In this document: positions 54,108-63,092 of the stretch, piece after piece
Layout: every line of letters starts with the position of its first letter
Position numbering within the stretch: the stretch's first letter is position 1
NCBI GenBank assembly: GCA_017553505.1
Contig: JAFZLD010000025.1
Coordinates: 265,661 to 329,660, forward strand
Reading direction: 5' to 3'
Length of the DNA: 64,000 bases
Source of the DNA: Lachnospiraceae bacterium
GTDB lineage: Bacteria; Bacillota; Clostridia; Lachnospirales; Lachnospiraceae
Made by a program: the position numbers and the translations under genes
The notes under the pieces: generated by a model
The model's database searches: none
The model's input: the letters and a program-made list of their open reading frames with translations, nothing else
Told to the model about the DNA's origin: nothing

Positions 54108-55202
54108 ATGCAGATCATTGATGAAAGTATCACAGACGTTAAAGTATTATATCCTCTTGAAACCATAGCTCCTTTGGAGCACATTCTTTTTATAGATATT
54201 GAGACTACGGGCTTTACCGCGCGCACTTCGAAGCTCTATCTTATCGGTTGCCTGTATTACAGAGACGGCTGGCAGGCGCGCCAGTATTTTGCCGAGGAAT
54301 ACAACGATGAGCAGTCGTTACTTGAAGAGTTCTTTGATTTTGCAGAGTCCTTTAAAGTGCTGATTCACTATAACGGTAACAATTTCGATATTCCTTATCT
54401 TACCGCCAAGTGCCGTGAGTTCTCTCTCGGTTATAATTTTGACAGCTTTGTCGGAATTGATATTTACAAAAGAATATCTCCTTATAAGAACTTCTTAAAA
54501 CTCGAGAACTGCAAGCAAAAAACCATTGAGAAGTTTTTAAAGATTACCCGTGAAGATCAGTTCACCGGTGGCGACCTCATTGGACTCTATCATGATTTTG
54601 TTCGTACCAAGGATGCCGACTTAAGGAAGTTCTTACTTCTTCACAACTTCGAAGACTTAAAGGGAATGCTTTCTATCCTTCCCGCTCTTGCGTATTGTGA
54701 TTTATTCACTCGCAAGCTTAAGGTTACCAAGGTTTCCGCCAGCTACTACGAAGACTCTTCAGGTGCTACGCATTCCGAGATTATGATGATTATGGACCTT
54801 CCCGCTGATTTGTTGACTCCCGTGTCATTTTTGTATGACAGATGTTATTTTTCGGGTGCCGGCGGACAGGGAATGTTAAGAGTACCGCTTTACGAAGAGG
54901 AAATGAAGTACTTCTACGCTAACTACAAAGATTACTACTATCTTCCCGCCGAAGATATCGCGCTTCACAAGTCCGTATCTTCCTTCGTGGACAAAGAACA
55001 TCGCGAGCAGGCCAAGGCATCCAACTGCTACACCCGCAAGACCTCGCAGTTCCTGCCCGAGTGGGACGCACTTGTAACACCGTTCTTTAAGCGCACATAT
55101 GAGTCGCGTGACCTCTTCTTCGAGCTTACCGACGAGCGCAGAACCGACAGAGACATGTTCAATGATTACGCATCACATGTATTAAATCATATGGTTATTT
55201 AG
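54108..55202 (+). CDS. YprB-like ribonuclease H-fold (DEDD) exonuclease
   Basis: The 364-aa protein has a DEDD nuclease domain (about 25-190): Asp30/Glu32 in FIDIETTGF, Asn/Asp in HYNGNNFDIPYL near 86, and HNFEDLKGM near 172. This matches the YprB/RNase_H_2 family. The C-terminal half (200-364) is unassigned, with LPADLLTPVSFLYDRCYFSG and DEDD-independent character. AAGGAGA precedes the ATG. Substrate (RNA or DNA) is unknown. It is the second plus-strand gene and has its own promoter and terminator. Confidence 0.85.
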   Translation: MQIIDESITDVKVLYPLETIAPLEHILFIDIETTGFTARTSKLYLIGCLYYRDGWQARQYFAEEYNDEQSLLEEFFDFAESFKVLIHYNGNNFDIPYLTAKCREFSLGYNFDSFVGIDIYKRISPYKNFLKLENCKQKTIEKFLKITREDQFTGGDLIGLYHDFVRTKDADLRKFLLLHNFEDLKGMLSILPALAYCDLFTRKLKVTKVSASYYEDSSGATHSEIMMIMDLPADLLTPVSFLYDRCYFSGAGGQGMLRVPLYEEEMKYFYANYKDYYYLPAEDIALHKSVSSFVDKEHREQAKASNCYTRKTSQFLPEWDALVTPFFKRTYESRDLFFELTDERRTDRDMFNDYASHVLNHMVI

Positions 55203-55218
55203 ATTAAGGCATAATAAT

Positions 55219-55250
55219 AGCCTCGGAACCCACTGCACGGCTCCGAGGCT
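55219..55250 (+). terminator. Terminator after the YprB-like gene
   Basis: A 9-bp stem (AGCCTCGGA with TCCGAGGCT) followed by TTTTTCTTT on the plus strand. Confidence 0.88.
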
Positions 55251-55266
55251 TTTTCTTTGGCTTAAA

Positions 55267-56043
55267 TCAAGGCTTATCGTAGTAGAAAGAATTCTTACGC
55301 TGATAGCCGATTTCTTTGTAATTGATAATCTGCTCCGTACTTCCGATAAATAGAACGCCCTTGCTGTACAAGCAATCACAGAACTTTCTGAATACTTCGT
55401 CCTTGGCTTCCTCTGTAAAGTAAATCAAAACGTTACGGCATACAATCATGTGAAGGTCCTTCGGATAAGGATCCTTTAAGAGATTGTGCTGCTTAAACTC
55501 AACGCGTGACTTGATTTCATCGGAAATCTTGTAAGAAGGTCCGACCTTGGTGAAGTATTTCTTTTTAAATTCTTCGGGCACATTCTCGATACTCTTTTCG
55601 TTGTAAAGACCAAGCTTAGCCTTCTCAAGAATCTGCTTGTCTATATCTGTTGCATAAATCTTAATCTGGTTAAGCGGTACATGTTTTGAAAGCGCCATTA
55701 CCAATGAATAAGGCTCATCACCGGTAGAACATGCGGCGCTCCAGATTTTTAAGTTCTTACCAAATTTCGCTATAAGCTCAGGGAAAATTTCTTTGTCCAT
55801 AAGTTCCCACTGGTCGGGGTTGCGATAGAACTCAGACACGTTGATGGTCAAGTAACTTACAAATTCTTCGAATGCTTCCTTGTCGCTTTTAAGCATTGCT
55901 ACGTATTTATCGTATCCGTCAGCCTTACGCTTATCGATAAGGGTGTCGATACGTCTTTTCATCTGTTTTTCTTTGTATGCATTTAAGTCGATGGTGGTTA
56001 ATTCAAAAACTGCTTTTTTGAAATACTCATAATCGTATGCCAT
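55267..56043 (-). CDS. cheR: CheR-type chemoreceptor methyltransferase
   Basis: SAM-dependent enzyme methylating glutamates of methyl-accepting chemotaxis proteins. The 258-aa product has the small N-terminal helical domain (1-75; KQMKRRIDTLIDKR), the SAM motif WSAACSTGDEPYSL, YATDIDKQIL and VCRNVLIYF. No che genes adjoin, so it is an orphan copy; chemotaxis components elsewhere in the genome are implied. It is separated from the S1 gene upstream by a likely terminator (56068-56093). Confidence 0.94.
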   Translation of the reverse strand: MAYDYEYFKKAVFELTTIDLNAYKEKQMKRRIDTLIDKRKADGYDKYVAMLKSDKEAFEEFVSYLTINVSEFYRNPDQWELMDKEIFPELIAKFGKNLKIWSAACSTGDEPYSLVMALSKHVPLNQIKIYATDIDKQILEKAKLGLYNEKSIENVPEEFKKKYFTKVGPSYKISDEIKSRVEFKQHNLLKDPYPKDLHMIVCRNVLIYFTEEAKDEVFRKFCDCLYSKGVLFIGSTEQIINYKEIGYQRKNSFYYDKP

Positions 56044-56067
56044 TTTATACTCTCCCGTAAATAAATA

Positions 56068-56093
56068 GTAGGTAGCCGTTTATGACTACCTAC
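56068..56093 (-). terminator. Probable terminator after the S1 gene
   Basis: An 8-bp stem (GTAGGTAG with CTACCTAC), 10-base loop, with TATTTATTTA following on the minus strand. Confidence 0.6.
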
Positions 56094-56135
56094 CAAGTAT
56101 ACATAACTACTATAAACCTTTTATTAAAGGAAAAA

Positions 56136-57281
56136 TTAAGCTTCTTCGGACTCGCTTGCGATAACAGCTTCGATGTCAACGCTTGCTACTTCCGAATCGT
56201 CTTCTTTCTCTTCCTTCTTCTCTTCTTCGGGCTCGGTTAATGCCTTAACGGAGATGCTTACCTTCTTGTCTTCGAGGTTGAAGTCTACTACCTTAGCGGT
56301 AACTTCGTCGCCTACCTTAAGAACGTCTGAAGGCTTCTCAATGTGTTCCTTGGAAATCTGAGATACATGAAGGAGTGCGTCGATTCCTGACTCAAGCTCT
56401 ACGAAAGCGCCGAAATCAGCCATTCTCATTACCTTACCGGTAACAACTGTACCAACTGCATACTTCTTCTCTGCGTCAATCCAGGGATTGGTATCGTTAA
56501 ACTTTAAGGACAAAGCAATCTTGCTGTCCGAAATAGACTTAATTAAAACTTTAAGCTTGTCGCCGGCCTTGAAGTTCTTCTTGGGATTCTCAACTCTGCC
56601 CCAGCTCATCTCTGAGATGTGGAGAAGTCCGTCGATTCCGCCGAGATCTACGAATACGCCGAAGTCTGTAACGTTCTTGATAACGCCTTCAACAACATCG
56701 CCTTCTTTAACAGTGTTAAGAAGCTTCTCCTGAGCAGCTGCCTTACGGGACATAAGAATGGACTTTCTGTCACCGATGAAGCGACGCTTCTTGGGATTGT
56801 ACTCGCGAATTACAAATTCGATTTCCTCGCCGTTGTACTTGCTTAAATCCTTCTCAAATGTGTCTGATACAAGGCTTGCGGGAATGAATACGCGAACCTC
56901 GTCAACAACTACACAAATACCGCCCTCAAGAACCTGAGTAACTTTGGACTTAAGAATCTCCTGACTCTCAAATGCTTCTTCAAGTCTCTTGGCGCCTCTG
57001 TCGGCTGCGAGTCTCTTATAGGACAAAAGAACCTGTCCCTCGCCGTCATTAACTTTGATAACCTTAACATCCATGGTGTCGCCGACCTTAACCACGGTAG
57101 CTAAATCCATACCGGAATCATTGGTGTATTCGTTCTTGGTAAGAATACCGTCGGACTTATATCCGATGTTGAGTATGATCTCATTAGGCTTGACATCGAT
57201 TACAGTTCCTTCTACAACCTCTCCCGTATGTATTGTCTTAAATGATGCTTCAAGCATCTGTTCAAACGTCATTTCTGACAT
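56136..57281 (-). CDS. rpsA: S1 RNA-binding domain protein (ribosomal protein S1 homologue)
   Basis: The 381-aa product carries four S1/OB domains (about residues 15-85, 102-165, 190-258 and 275-345) and an acidic Glu/Ser-rich tail. Domains three and four are canonical (FGVFVDLGGIDGLLHISEMSW, FGAFVELESGIDALLHVSQ); one and two are diverged. Low-GC Gram-positive S1 proteins usually have four domains, against six in E. coli. The ATG at 57281 follows GAGGAGG and overlaps the ispH 3' end by 20 bases. In some clostridia IspH and S1 are fused; here they overlap. Confidence 0.93.
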   Translation of the reverse strand: MSEMTFEQMLEASFKTIHTGEVVEGTVIDVKPNEIILNIGYKSDGILTKNEYTNDSGMDLATVVKVGDTMDVKVIKVNDGEGQVLLSYKRLAADRGAKRLEEAFESQEILKSKVTQVLEGGICVVVDEVRVFIPASLVSDTFEKDLSKYNGEEIEFVIREYNPKKRRFIGDRKSILMSRKAAAQEKLLNTVKEGDVVEGVIKNVTDFGVFVDLGGIDGLLHISEMSWGRVENPKKNFKAGDKLKVLIKSISDSKIALSLKFNDTNPWIDAEKKYAVGTVVTGKVMRMADFGAFVELESGIDALLHVSQISKEHIEKPSDVLKVGDEVTAKVVDFNLEDKKVSISVKALTEPEEEKKEEKEDDSEVASVDIEAVIASESEEA

Positions 57282-58116
57282 AACTTTGAACCTCCTCAAT
57301 AATATATTTGGGGGTAGAAGCCCCTGCAGTAATACCTACAAGACCCGATACTTTCGGAAGACGACCGACTATATCACTAAGTTCCTGTATAAAGTATGTC
57401 TGATCACAATTTGCCTTGCATATTTCGTATAGTTTCTTGCTGTTGGAACTGGCCTTGTCGCCTATAACAATCATCAGTTCCGCCCTCTTGGATAACGCTT
57501 CGGCTTCAGTCTGCCTAATGCTCGTAGCGTCACAAATTGTGTTCATAACAAGAATATTGTAACTTCTTTTTTCTAATAATTCAACAATTTCTTGAAATTT
57601 GTTGCGGTTAAAGGTGGTCTGAGACACAACGCAATACTTTTTGTCAGGTGCAAAAGAAAATTTATCGGCTTCTTCCGAGTTTTCTATAACAGTCGCACCG
57701 TTATGAGACCAGCCCACAATGCCACAAACTTCGGGATGTTTGGGGTTGCCGACAACAATTATCTCGCTGCCCTCTTCGCTTTCCTTGGCCACTATGCGAT
57801 GGATTCTTTTGACAAAAGGACAAGTGGCGTCAAATACTTCAAAACCGCTTTCCTGAAGCTTATCAAACTCGGCTTTCGATACTCCATGGGAACGAATGAT
57901 GATCTTGCCTTTGGGAAGATTTGCAAGCTCCGAAAAATCATTGACCACACGAACGCCCTTCTCTTCAAATCCTTTCACGATAAAAGAATTGTTAAGAATC
58001 GGTCCGTAAGTGTAAATCGGTATACCTTCTTCGATTGCGTTCTTGACTGCATTAAAGCCTCTGTCCGCGCCGAAACAAAAGCCGGCGTTCTCGCACAATA
58101 CAACTTCTCTATTCAT
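57262..58116 (-). CDS. ispH: 4-hydroxy-3-methylbut-2-enyl diphosphate reductase
   Basis: Last step of the MEP isoprenoid pathway, a [4Fe-4S] enzyme giving IPP and DMAPP. The 284-aa length is standard; the three cluster cysteines are in ENAGFCFGADRG, DATCPFVKRIH and NTICDATSIRQ, with conserved histidine in RSHG and the TSNSKK-like region ASSNSKKL. Overlaps cmk by 8 bases and the S1 gene by 20 bases, in the order cmk-ispH-S1 known from many clostridia. Confidence 0.96.
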   Translation of the reverse strand: MNREVVLCENAGFCFGADRGFNAVKNAIEEGIPIYTYGPILNNSFIVKGFEEKGVRVVNDFSELANLPKGKIIIRSHGVSKAEFDKLQESGFEVFDATCPFVKRIHRIVAKESEEGSEIIVVGNPKHPEVCGIVGWSHNGATVIENSEEADKFSFAPDKKYCVVSQTTFNRNKFQEIVELLEKRSYNILVMNTICDATSIRQTEAEALSKRAELMIVIGDKASSNSKKLYEICKANCDQTYFIQELSDIVGRLPKVSGLVGITAGASTPKYIIEEVQSYVRNDV

Positions 58117-58780
58117 CGAATTTACTCTGCGCCTTAGCTACAATTGTGTTAACCACTTCGTCTATTGTCATGTATGAGCTGTCTACAAGGTCAGCCTCGG
58201 GCACACGAATCAAAGGAGAATTCTCCCTGTGCATGTCTCTGTAGTCACGCTCTCTTACTTCATCTTCAACAGTCTTTAAGTCCGCTTCCTTGCCCTTTTC
58301 TATAAGTTCAAGGTAACGACGCTTTGCACGCACCTCAACGCTTGCGTCAAGATAAATCTTAACCTGCGCATCGGGAAGCACGCATGAAGCGATGTCACGG
58401 CCGTCCATAACAACGTCTGTGGTCTGAGCAAGTTCCTGCTGGAGAGCAACCATCTTCTCTCTTACAAGCTTATAAGCCGATACAACAGAAGCCGCCTCAC
58501 TCACTTCCTGGGTACGAATCTGTCCGTTTACGTTCTCGCCGTTAAGGATAACAGCCTGCTCATTGTCAATATATTTGATGGATACGTTGGTATTATCAAG
58601 AAGCTTTAAAACAGCTTCTTCGTCATGAATATCTACGTCATTTTTGATACAGTTTAAGCCGATTGCGCGATACATTGCCCCTGTATCCACATACACAAAC
58701 TGAAGCTTTTTTGCTACAGACTTGGCTACTGTACTTTTACCTGCGCCTGCAGGTCCGTCGATTGCTATTTGAAAACTCAT
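58109..58780 (-). CDS. cmk: Cytidylate kinase
   Basis: Phosphorylates CMP/dCMP with ATP. The 223-aa product has P-loop GPAGAGKSTVAK (residues 9-20), MDGRDIASCVLPDA and the CMP-binding insertion (REKMVALQQELAQ). Part of the baiN-like gene, cmk, ispH, S1 series; gap of 27 bases after the preceding gene. Confidence 0.95.
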   Translation of the reverse strand: MSFQIAIDGPAGAGKSTVAKSVAKKLQFVYVDTGAMYRAIGLNCIKNDVDIHDEEAVLKLLDNTNVSIKYIDNEQAVILNGENVNGQIRTQEVSEAASVVSAYKLVREKMVALQQELAQTTDVVMDGRDIASCVLPDAQVKIYLDASVEVRAKRRYLELIEKGKEADLKTVEDEVRERDYRDMHRENSPLIRVPEADLVDSSYMTIDEVVNTIVAKAQSKFDE

Positions 58781-58807
58781 ACATTGTTCTCCCGGTTATT
58801 ATATTCT

Positions 58808-60034
58808 TTAATTGCATTCCCCCGCAAGGTAACCCGTCGACCATGCTATCTGAAGGTTAAATCCTCCGGTCATGGCATCCACATCAAGCACTTCTCCCGC
58901 AAAATAAAGGTTCTTTACAAGCTTCGATTCCATGGTGGAAGCGTTAATTTCCTTAACGTTGATACCGCCGATTGTGATGATGGCCTCGTTGTAATTACCG
59001 GCACCGATTACTGTCATTGTAAGGTGCTTAAGAAGCTGCACAAGACGTTTTCTTTCTTCCTTGGTAACTACGTTGACTGCTTTGTAAGGGTCGATTCCGC
59101 TTAATTCCACGATTATGGGAATCAGCTTTGAGGGAAGAAGCTCATCGAGAGCGTTCTTAAACTGCTTGTTGTTAAACTTCTCAAAGTCTCTGAGGATTCT
59201 CTTATCAAGAGCGTCCTCGTCGAGTGCGGGCTTTAAGTCTATGCTTACGGAAACGTTCTTGTTCTTGCGGCTTTCCTTGTCATAATATGCACTTGCGGAA
59301 AGTACAAGCGGGCCTGAAATTCCGTAGTGTGTAAAAAGCATTTCCCCTTGATCTTTGTACACGCATTTATCTTCGGCGTAAAGCTTAAGCTCTACGTTTC
59401 TGAGCGATAATCCCTGAAGCTTCGGCACCCATGTCTCGCCTGTAACAAGCGGTACAAGTCCCGGCCGGGTAGGTACCACGGTATGTCCTGCAGATTCCGC
59501 CATCTTGTATCCGTCGCCCGTGGAGCCTGTTGTAGGATATGAAAGGCCTCCGGTGGTTACAATAACCTTATCCGCATACTCGCGAGTGCCATCAGCCAAA
59601 ATAACGCCCTTAACAGCCCCGTCTTCGATGATTAGTTCCTTAACGGGTGTATTAAGCTTAATATTCACTCTGCGGTCTTTAAGAGCCTTAGAGAGGGCTT
59701 TAATGATGTCTGAGGCATGGTCGGATACAGGAAACACTCTCTCGCCACGCTCTACCTTTAACGGACAGCCGTTCTCTTCGATAAAAGAATACAGTCTTGA
59801 ATTGTCAAAACCGTATATGGCACTGTACATAAACTTAGGATTCCTGTTTACGTTCTTAAGGATCGTGTCTATGTCTGCGTTATTGGTGACATTGCAACGA
59901 CCTTTGCCCGTTATATATATTTTTTTGCCAAGCTTCTCGTTCTTCTCAAAAAGAATAACGTTGTCATGAAGCTCGCCGGCACGGATAGCAGCCATCATTC
60001 CGGCCGCTCCTCCGCCTACTACAATAACTTTCAT
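58808..60034 (-). CDS. HI0933/YhiN-family NAD(P)/FAD-dependent oxidoreductase
   Basis: The 408-aa flavoprotein begins with a Rossmann motif VVGGGAAGMMAAIRAGE, the family fingerprint GKKIYITGKGRCNVTNN and PTTGSTGDGYKMAE, and ends with GGFNLQIAWSTGYLAG. BaiN of Clostridium scindens, a bile-acid reductase, belongs to this family, but most members have no defined substrate, so no bile-acid role should be inferred. Its ATG overlaps the rpiR stop (TAATG), giving translational coupling. Confidence 0.9.
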   Translation of the reverse strand: MKVIVVGGGAAGMMAAIRAGELHDNVILFEKNEKLGKKIYITGKGRCNVTNNADIDTILKNVNRNPKFMYSAIYGFDNSRLYSFIEENGCPLKVERGERVFPVSDHASDIIKALSKALKDRRVNIKLNTPVKELIIEDGAVKGVILADGTREYADKVIVTTGGLSYPTTGSTGDGYKMAESAGHTVVPTRPGLVPLVTGETWVPKLQGLSLRNVELKLYAEDKCVYKDQGEMLFTHYGISGPLVLSASAYYDKESRKNKNVSVSIDLKPALDEDALDKRILRDFEKFNNKQFKNALDELLPSKLIPIIVELSGIDPYKAVNVVTKEERKRLVQLLKHLTMTVIGAGNYNEAIITIGGINVKEINASTMESKLVKNLYFAGEVLDVDAMTGGFNLQIAWSTGYLAGECN

Positions 60035-60960
60035 TAATCTTCCTCTTCTTTATTGAGCGAATAGTTAAGAATGGGCTCGTCATCAATAAAGTTGATTTCG
60101 TCGTTAAGATATATCTGGTAATTACCCCATACGGTCTCGAGGTTCTCAAGGTTCTCCTTAACCTCCTTGGGACGCTTGAGGCACAGAGCAACTACCAGCG
60201 CGTTGATGACGCTGAGCGGTGCCACAAGTGAATCCACGATTGAGACCATATCGCTTCTTGCAAGAAGGTTGCATGAAGAATAAAGGTTCATGGGCGAATG
60301 AACAGAGTCGGTAAGGGTAATAACCTTAGCATTTCTGTCATTGGCAAATTCCATGGCCTTAAGGGTACGCATGGAGTATCTCGGGAAGCTGATACCGATG
60401 ATGCAGTCCTTCTCGTCAATTCTTATCATCTGCTCAAACATCTCGCTGGCGGATGTGGTCTTAAGAAGCACAACGTCAGGTCTGATCATGTTAAGGTAAA
60501 AGCTTAAAAATTCAGCCAAAGGCTCGCAGGTACGAAGTCCTACGACATATACTTTCTTGGCTTTCAAAATAATGTCTACGGCAAGCTCAAAAGCCTCTAC
60601 GTCAAGATTGGCAATGGTATCTTCCATCTTCTCCATATCGGAACGAAGAACCGTGTTAAGAAGGTCGGACTGGGATGCCTTACCGTATTTCTTACCTACC
60701 ATTGAGACGGTATTCATCTTGGTCTTGTACCATTTTTCAAGCGCACGTGTAAACTCGGGGAAGCCTTCGTAGCCTACCGATACGGCAAATCTTACTACGG
60801 TCGATTCACTTACGCCTACTGCCTCCGCAATTTCAGCCGCAGTCATAAACACAGCCTGATCATAATGATCTATTACGTAAGAAGCAATAAGCTTCTGTCC
60901 CTTGCTCAAGTGCGAAAAGTGTTCATTTATTCTTGATAAAAAATCATCTTTCTCTGCCAT
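60034..60960 (-). CDS. MurR/RpiR-family regulator with SIS domain
   Basis: The 308-aa product has an N-terminal HTH_6 (1-75; TAAEIAEAVGVSESTVVRFAVSVGY) and a SIS sugar-phosphate domain (about 125-255; KKVYVVGLRTCEPLA, IGISFPRYSMRTLKA). RpiR proteins respond to phosphosugars such as MurNAc-6-P or ribose-5-P. No sugar-use gene adjoins, and the operon otherwise contains core genes. It begins three bases after tetR and overlaps the flavoprotein gene. Confidence 0.9.
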   Translation of the reverse strand: MAEKDDFLSRINEHFSHLSKGQKLIASYVIDHYDQAVFMTAAEIAEAVGVSESTVVRFAVSVGYEGFPEFTRALEKWYKTKMNTVSMVGKKYGKASQSDLLNTVLRSDMEKMEDTIANLDVEAFELAVDIILKAKKVYVVGLRTCEPLAEFLSFYLNMIRPDVVLLKTTSASEMFEQMIRIDEKDCIIGISFPRYSMRTLKAMEFANDRNAKVITLTDSVHSPMNLYSSCNLLARSDMVSIVDSLVAPLSVINALVVALCLKRPKEVKENLENLETVWGNYQIYLNDEINFIDDEPILNYSLNKEEED

Positions 60961-60963
60961 GTC

Positions 60964-61512
60964 TTACCTCGTAAAAGATTTGTAAGCCTCTTCAAGCTGT
61001 AAACGGGTCTGAGCGCTCGTTAAATCGTAGTCGCCTGTTATTGTCATGCATGCGGCGCCATGAATAAGCATCCACATTTTCATAAATATCTGTTCGGGGA
61101 ATCTTACGCCTTCATCGCTTGCGGCGTTCATTTCCTTCATAACGGCACCGGTTCTGCCGTTTAAGATGTTATAAAGATTCATTCCGTGGGTATTTCTTGT
61201 CATAAACAAAAAAGGAAACAGCTTAGGTTCTTTCTCCGCAAAAGAAATGTAAGCCATTCCAAGATTGACAAAGGGAATATGTGAGCCCTTGTCGTACTTA
61301 TTGTAGAATTCGTCAAAATATAAAAGAGTGTCTTCATATACGTCGTTAAGGCAGTCTTCCATATTTGCATAGTTTCTGAAAATGGGCTGTGTAGAACAAC
61401 CTGCGTAAGCCGCAAGTTTTCTTGCGGTTACTTCATTAACCCCCTGTTCCCTTGCCATTTCAAAAGCAGACTTTCTGAGTAAATCCTTAGTAATACTTAC
61501 AGTCTTGGCCAT
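60964..61512 (-). CDS. TetR/AcrR-family regulator
   Basis: The 182-aa product has the N-terminal TetR helix-turn-helix (residues 8-55; LRKSAFEMAREQGVNEVTARKLAAYAG, diverged with QPIFRNYANMEDCL) and a helical ligand domain with no recognisable signature. It heads a six-gene run (tetR, rpiR, flavoprotein, cmk, ispH, S1). An alternating triple half-site (61549-61577) lies in its promoter and is the likely autoregulatory operator. Confidence 0.88.
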   Translation of the reverse strand: MAKTVSITKDLLRKSAFEMAREQGVNEVTARKLAAYAGCSTQPIFRNYANMEDCLNDVYEDTLLYFDEFYNKYDKGSHIPFVNLGMAYISFAEKEPKLFPFLFMTRNTHGMNLYNILNGRTGAVMKEMNAASDEGVRFPEQIFMKMWMLIHGAACMTITGDYDLTSAQTRLQLEEAYKSFTR

Positions 61513-61548
61513 AACAATAATCTACCTTTCTCAAATGAATGTACCGAT

Positions 61549-61577
61549 GTTATTACCCCTAATAACAAGCGTTATTA
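61549..61577. promoter_or_regulatory. Triple half-site operator upstream of tetR
   Basis: GTTATTA, CCCC, TAATAAC, AAGC, GTTATTA: three perfect 7-base half-sites in alternating orientation, each separated by 4 bases (11-base period). The middle half-site pairs with either neighbour, forming two overlapping perfect palindromes (61549-61566 and 61560-61577). A minus-strand TATAAT (61574-61579) overlaps the upstream one. Confidence 0.7.
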
Positions 61578-61590
61578 TACACGAATAAAA

Positions 61591-61622
61591 AAAGAACCGC
61601 AAGTAGAAACCTGCGGTTCTTT
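61591..61622 (-). terminator. Terminator after the oxaloacetate decarboxylase alpha gene
   Basis: An 11-bp stem (AAAGAACCGCA with TGCGGTTCTTT), 10-base loop, followed on the minus strand by TTTATT. Confidence 0.88.
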
Positions 61623-61635
61623 AGATTTTAAGAAA

Positions 61636-63072
61636 TTAAACGGGGTAAGCTCCGTTCTTGGTATCAGCAATGGATGCGTCAACCTTGGTCTGCTGAGCTT
61701 CACGATACTTGAAGTAGTCGGTAGCAACCTGAGGGAAAAGTGCGTAGGAAAGTACGTCTTCTTCCTGCTGCTTGTACTGCTTCATCTCTGCTTCGATAGA
61801 AGCAAGCTCGGGCTTGTCGTGACCGGTAGCTTCTGCGGAACGAGCGGTAGAACGAGGCTCGCCGGGAATAACCTTGTCGATAACTTCCTGATTCATAGGC
61901 TTAACGGTCTGACCGTAGTTACCGCGAAGGAGATCCTTGAACTCGCCGGTAGCCATCTTGTATCTCTCACCCATAAGTACGTTGAAGATAGCCTGAGTAC
62001 CAACAATCTGTGAAGAAGGTGTAACAAGCGGAGGCTCACCGCAGTCCTTACGAACACGGGGAATCTCTTCAAGAACTTCACGATATCTGTTCTCAGCGTG
62101 CTGCTCTTTAAGCTGGCTAACCATGTTAGAAAGCATACCGCCGGGTACCTGGTAAAGAAGTGTCTTAATGTTAACGCCAAGAACCTTGGTGCTCATAAGA
62201 CCGCTCTTTAAGCACTCTTCTCTGTAAGGAGTGAAGTAATCTGCGATTTCTGCAAGAAGGTTCTGATCGAAACCTGTATCGTAAGGAGTACCCTTGAAGG
62301 TCTCAACCATAACTTCTGTTGCGGGCTGAGAAGTACCGAGTGCGAAAGGTGACATTGCACAGTCGATTACGTCTACGCCTGCTTCAACAGCCTTTAAGTA
62401 GGTCATGGAAGCTACACCTGAGGTGTAGTGAGTGTGTAACTGAATAGGAAGCTTGGTGCTCTCTTTAAGAGTCTTAACAAGCTCAGCTGCCTTGTAAGGA
62501 ACAAGGAGGCCTGCCATATCCTTAATACAAATGGAGTCAGCACCCATTTCCTCGATCTTTCTGGCCATATCTGCCCAGTAATCGAGGGTGTATGCATCAC
62601 CGAGTGTGTAAGAAAGAGCGATCTGAGATTCACCGCGACCTTCTCTCTTCTTAATCTCGTTGGTAGCATCAACGGCTGCTTTTAAGTTTCTGATATCGTT
62701 AAGGCAGTCAAAAATTCTGATAACGTCAATACCGTTAGCGATAGACTTCTCAACGAAAGCATATACAACGTCGTCAGCGTAAGGACGATATCCTAAGATG
62801 TTCTGTCCTCTGAAAAGCATCTGAGTCTTGGTGTTCTTAAGACCGTCACGGATTTTACGAAGTCTGTCCCAGGGATCTTCCTTGAGGAAACGAAGGGATG
62901 CATCGAATGTAGCACCGCCCCAGCACTCTACTGAGTGATAGCCGACTTTGTCTAATTTATCCAAAATAGGAAGCATAACTTCGGTAGGCATTCTTGTTGC
63001 AATCAATGACTGATGTGCATCACGAAGAACGGTTTCGGTTATGCCGATAGGTTTCTTAACTGTTTCTGCCAT
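61636..63072 (-). CDS. oadA: Oxaloacetate decarboxylase alpha subunit, carboxyltransferase domain only
   Basis: Transfers the carboxyl group of oxaloacetate to biotin on a carrier protein. The 478-aa product has the carboxyltransferase barrel (TETVLRDAHQSLIATRM, metal ligands in IHTHYTSG-type LHTHYTSG, CIKDMAGLL with the carbamylated Lys region) and the PYC_OADA helical domain. It lacks the C-terminal biotinyl domain with AMKM, so the biotin carrier must be a separate gene, presumably upstream of the window. It lies 20 bases after the beta subunit gene, so it belongs to a Na+-pump decarboxylase. Pyruvate carboxylase subunit B is a homologue but the OadB neighbour favours the decarboxylase. 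Confidence 0.9.
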   Translation of the reverse strand: MAETVKKPIGITETVLRDAHQSLIATRMPTEVMLPILDKLDKVGYHSVECWGGATFDASLRFLKEDPWDRLRKIRDGLKNTKTQMLFRGQNILGYRPYADDVVYAFVEKSIANGIDVIRIFDCLNDIRNLKAAVDATNEIKKREGRGESQIALSYTLGDAYTLDYWADMARKIEEMGADSICIKDMAGLLVPYKAAELVKTLKESTKLPIQLHTHYTSGVASMTYLKAVEAGVDVIDCAMSPFALGTSQPATEVMVETFKGTPYDTGFDQNLLAEIADYFTPYREECLKSGLMSTKVLGVNIKTLLYQVPGGMLSNMVSQLKEQHAENRYREVLEEIPRVRKDCGEPPLVTPSSQIVGTQAIFNVLMGERYKMATGEFKDLLRGNYGQTVKPMNQEVIDKVIPGEPRSTARSAEATGHDKPELASIEAEMKQYKQQEEDVLSYALFPQVATDYFKYREAQQTKVDASIADTKNGAYPV

Positions 63073-63092
63073 TTTCTTTCTCCTTTAATTAT

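Noticed and set aside
58808-60034. Bile-acid reductase (BaiN) call
   Set aside because: Family membership is clear, but the neighbourhood is core metabolism and most family members have no known substrate.
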